Origin: Hydra vulgaris
Taxonomy: Eukaryota; Cnidaria; Hydrozoa; Anthoathecata; Hydridae
NCBI RefSeq assembly: GCF_038396675.1
Contig: NC_088931.1
Location: 58,242,001 to 58,306,000, forward strand
Direction of reading: 5' to 3'
DNA length: 64,000 bases
Each line of letters begins with the position of its first letter. Positions within the stretch are counted from its first letter, which is position 1. The notes beneath the pieces are model-generated. The model was not told the DNA's origin. It ran no database searches and was given only the letters and a program-made list of their open reading frames with translations. Position numbers and translations under genes: made by a program. Positions 60,783-64,000 of this stretch are shown here, in pieces.

Positions 60783-63150
60783 AAATATCAACATCTTCTA
60801 AAAAAAATAACATTGTTTTAGGATGTATCAATATTTATGCAGCTTCGGTCATAAACCCAGCCCCAGCTATATTTGCGGCATGAAAATCACCAAAAATTGG
60901 TGATTTTTAAGCTATAGTCGTTTTTGTTATGAATTTAGTTGGCTAGTCGAGTGTTTGACACAATCCGGTTAGGTAAATTTTAGGTAAGTTTTGAGGACTT
61001 TTTTTTTCTTTTCTTTAGAAGCCAGTTTGGGTACTGTATACGGATTCACACCCTAACCCCCCCCCCCTCCACCATCATTTTATTTGTAGAAATGTCTCTT
61101 TATGGGCAACTCCACGCTCAAGTAAGTTAATTCGATAAAATGAATAAATAAATCCAAGCAAAAACCAAGTAATCTTTGGGTTGCCATATGTTTAAAAAAT
61201 TTAAATTTTGATTTATAATGTTTTTGCGTTATTTTTTAGTTTTAAATTTCCAATTAAAGTCATGCGTCATACCTTCTATATAAATGTTACCTAAACTACA
61301 CTTTGATAAAAGCGTAGAATTGTCCCCGTAAGTAACAATAACTAATTTAATTTAAGATATATAAATACATAGCTAAAACAATCTTTTGAATAATTCAACG
61401 CAGAATAACAACTACTTAATTTAATTTAAGAAGCCAGTTAATGTAGGTTAAATATTTGGCTTGAAATATTTAACTGAAAACAACAGGTTTCATGCAATGT
61501 TTTTTTGCGTCCCATAAGTAACACAGCATATAATCAACTATAATTCCTAAACTTATAATAATGGAACAAAATTTCAATATACTGGAAAACAAATAAATGA
61601 ATTTGGGATGATTCATAAATATATAAATATTTAATCTGTTAAAATAAAAAACATTTATCTAAAAATGTGACGTTACAAAAATCAATATGTCCAGGAAGTA
61701 TCTATCTAATAAAAGCAATGAGATTTCTTTCCTAGATTTAGCAGACATTGCTTTGTCCCCCTGCGTGTGGTAAAAACTACATGTTTGAAAAGTACCTTCA
61801 AAAAACAATATTTTGAGGGGTAAATTCGGACAAAGAAACTTTTTTTCTCCCACATTATTAATATTCTGGAAAACATTTGAATATTTTGGTAAAGATTATG
61901 TTGTTTACAATTATTGAAAATATACATCTTTATTCTCAAACAATTTACTTAAATTTCATATGTGTTTATATTTACATAACTTCGTAACTTCAATAAACTG
62001 AAAGTACTATACTGAAGACTTTAGTTTAATCAGTTATAATTAAGTATAATGCATTTATTTTATTAAATGTTTCATTAATTATTTCATTATTTATTTTATT
62101 TATTATTTCTTTACTTATTTCATAAGTTTTACTTAAAAGTGTATAAACTTTAATGTCTTTCATAAGTAGAAAAAAAAATTGATTTTTTGATTTCATTTTT
62201 AGTATAGATCAATAAAGTAGATCAAAGAATTTATTCATGCTAAAATCTTACTTTTGCTATTTGAACCTATTCAAACAGTACAAGTTAGATGTAAAAACTA
62301 TAATAAGTGATGAGTTCTTCGTCTTTAGATAAGTACAAGGTACAACTCTTTCCTTTGTTTTAATAATTTATCAAGTATTGGGCGAGGAAAAGGTCAAATT
62401 TTACTAATAGCTAAACGCATCTAATAAAGTTTCCGTTGCGTCTCTGTCCTAGTTTTTCGTCTGATCCGCGGAATAATAATCCTTTGAGAATGAATAATAA
62501 ATAAAATATTTAATTATTTTAAATTTCTTTTTTCACCATTAAATTCTTGATTTTTTTTTTACGTTTCTTTTTTCACCATCATGTTCGAACTCAGAAGTTA
62601 ATTTAAGTCCTTAAAAAAATAAAACGTCCAGTTTGCGATATGTCATATGCACTGTTATTGCAAAGATTAAAAATCTCTGCAACATAAAAAAAAGTCAAGG
62701 ATAGTGGCCAATAATATATTTTCTTTCAAATTATATCTCTCATAGTGTGCGATGTGTCCGTTGGTTAAACCGACACTAAATCTTAGTCGGTTTTCTATAA
62801 AGTTCATACATGCCCACGGTGGGCAGTGAACTTGGTGAGCCAAATAAAAAAGTAAAACAATAAAAAAACGAAAAAATTAACTACTTGCCATTTGCAAAGA
62901 GGCGCATCAATAAAAAAAGAGAGGGATTGGTGGGTGGAGGCTCAATCCCATTTCGCCGCACTAAGCGCTCAACTAAAATAAGAAAAAGGTTATTAATCCA
63001 AGAACAATATATATTTTGAAGGAATTTTTACACATGATATTAGAAATTCATTTTGTGCATATAAAAAAAAATCAAATATTTAGAAACCCGTAGATTTTTC
63101 TTATTTTCCGGATTAATTTAGTTAAGAGTTAATAAAGAGTTGTAAACCGA
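60783..63150. other. AT-rich DNA without a recognised gene
   Basis: Holds a short hairpin AAAATCACCA / TGGTGATTTT near 60884-60908, a C-run at 61060-61069, and a stronger hairpin at 62801-62832 (AGTTCA and TGCCCAC with their inverses). Short minus-strand frames at 61659-61939 have no recognisable family. Confidence 0.45.
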
Positions 63151-63151
63151 T

Positions 63152-64000
63152 AGTTTATTTTATTGATCATTATTTATTTTATTGATCATTATTTATATTA
63201 TTGATCATTATTTATTTTATTGAACATTATTTATTTAGTGATCATTATTTATTTTATTGATCATTATTTATTTTATTGATCATTATTCATTTTATTGATT
63301 ATTATTTATTTTATTGATCATTATTTATTTTATTGCTCATTATTTATATTATTGATCATTATTTATTTTATTGATCATTATTTACTTTATTGATCATTAT
63401 TTATTTTATTGAACATTATTTATTTAGTGATCATTATTTATTTTATTGATCATTATTCATTTTATTGATCATTATTTATTTTATTGATCATTTTTTATTT
63501 TATTGATCATTATTTATTTTATGGATCTTTATTTATTTTATTGCTCATTATTTATTTTATTGATCATTATTTTTTTATTGATCATTATTTATTTTATTGA
63601 TCATTATTTATTTTATTGATCATTATTTATTTTATTGATCATTATTTATTTTATTGATCATTATTTATTTTATTGATCATTATTTATTTTATTGATCATT
63701 ATTTATTTTATGGATCATTATTTATTTTATTGCTCATTATTTATATTATTGATCATTATTTATTTATTGATCGTTGTTTATTTTATTGATCATTATTTAT
63801 TTCATTGATCATTATTTATTTTATTGATCATTATTTATTTTATTGATCATTATTTATTTAGTGATCTTTATTTGTTTTATTGATCATTATTTATTTAGTG
63901 ATCATTATTTATTTTATTGATCATTATCTATTTTATTGATCATTATTTTTTTTATTGATCATTATTTATTTTATTGATCATTATTTATTTTATTGATCAT
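63152..64000. repeat. 19-bp minisatellite, about 45 units, runs off the window
   Basis: The unit ATTGATCATTATTTATTTT repeats with occasional changes (GTGATC, ATGGATC, TTGCTC, TTGAAC) from about 63152 to the last base. Each unit carries TGATCA, a palindrome. Shared variants recur at spaced intervals, for example the ACATTATTTATTTAGTG pair near 63222 and 63412, which suggests that blocks of several units were copied together. Confidence 0.97.

Overview
This window is animal nuclear DNA, most likely from the freshwater polyp Hydra. It is very AT-rich, crowded with (TA)n arrays, and packed with Tc1/mariner, hAT, P-like, pogo-like, Penelope-like and LINE elements. The most specific pointer is a 46-nt stretch at 43430-43475 that closely matches, from memory, the long Hydra spliced leader (SL-B). 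No rRNA, tRNA, CRISPR array or bacterial operon structure was seen.

Only one host gene is clearly intact. It is a proton-coupled amino acid transporter of the SLC36/PAT type on the minus strand. Six exons lie between 56432 and 37501, every junction has consensus splice sites, and the reading phase is kept throughout. The first exon(s) lie upstream, outside what I could recognise. Its introns hold much of the transposon load: a pogo/Tigger copy at 53419-55734, and a 14-kb last intron with a LINE that was split by a 7.4-kb TIR element, which in turn was invaded by a second LINE and a 240-bp MITE. A second host-derived sequence, an hnRNP U-like gene body (9017-10540, minus), has no visible introns and several frameshifts, and looks like a retrocopy.

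Layout. 1-6350: a broken hAT transposase, a Penelope-like retroelement with a GIY-YIG end flanked by TA arrays, a Tc1 relic, and an inverted-repeat element with palindromes. 6354-8440: an inverted fragment of the same TIR element that sits complete at 42579-50014. 9-13 kb: the hnRNP U retrocopy and a decayed Tc1 element with about 220-bp TIRs inside a TA array. 13-21 kb: AT-rich DNA, tandem repeats, a LINE relic and a relic of an unnamed protein family. 21-23.5 kb: two Tc1 relics head to head, one a nearly full ORF with the third catalytic Glu replaced by Lys. 23.7-25.7 kb: a P-element/THAP9-like pseudogene. 26185-27804: a complete Tc1 element with an intact 337-aa transposase and two direct repeats in each end. 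29.5 kb: a 99-bp hAT MITE with a perfect 8-bp target duplication. 31.3-35.7 kb: a LINE carrying a hAT insertion. 35955-37284: a non-autonomous element sharing ends with the pogo-like element at 53 kb. 37.5-56.4 kb: the transporter gene. 57-58.1 kb: a second intact Tc1 transposase. 59.3 kb: a faint P-like relic. 60-61 kb: long TA arrays. 63.15 kb to the end: a 19-bp minisatellite.

Protein family assignments rest on recognising conserved motifs by eye. No database search was run.
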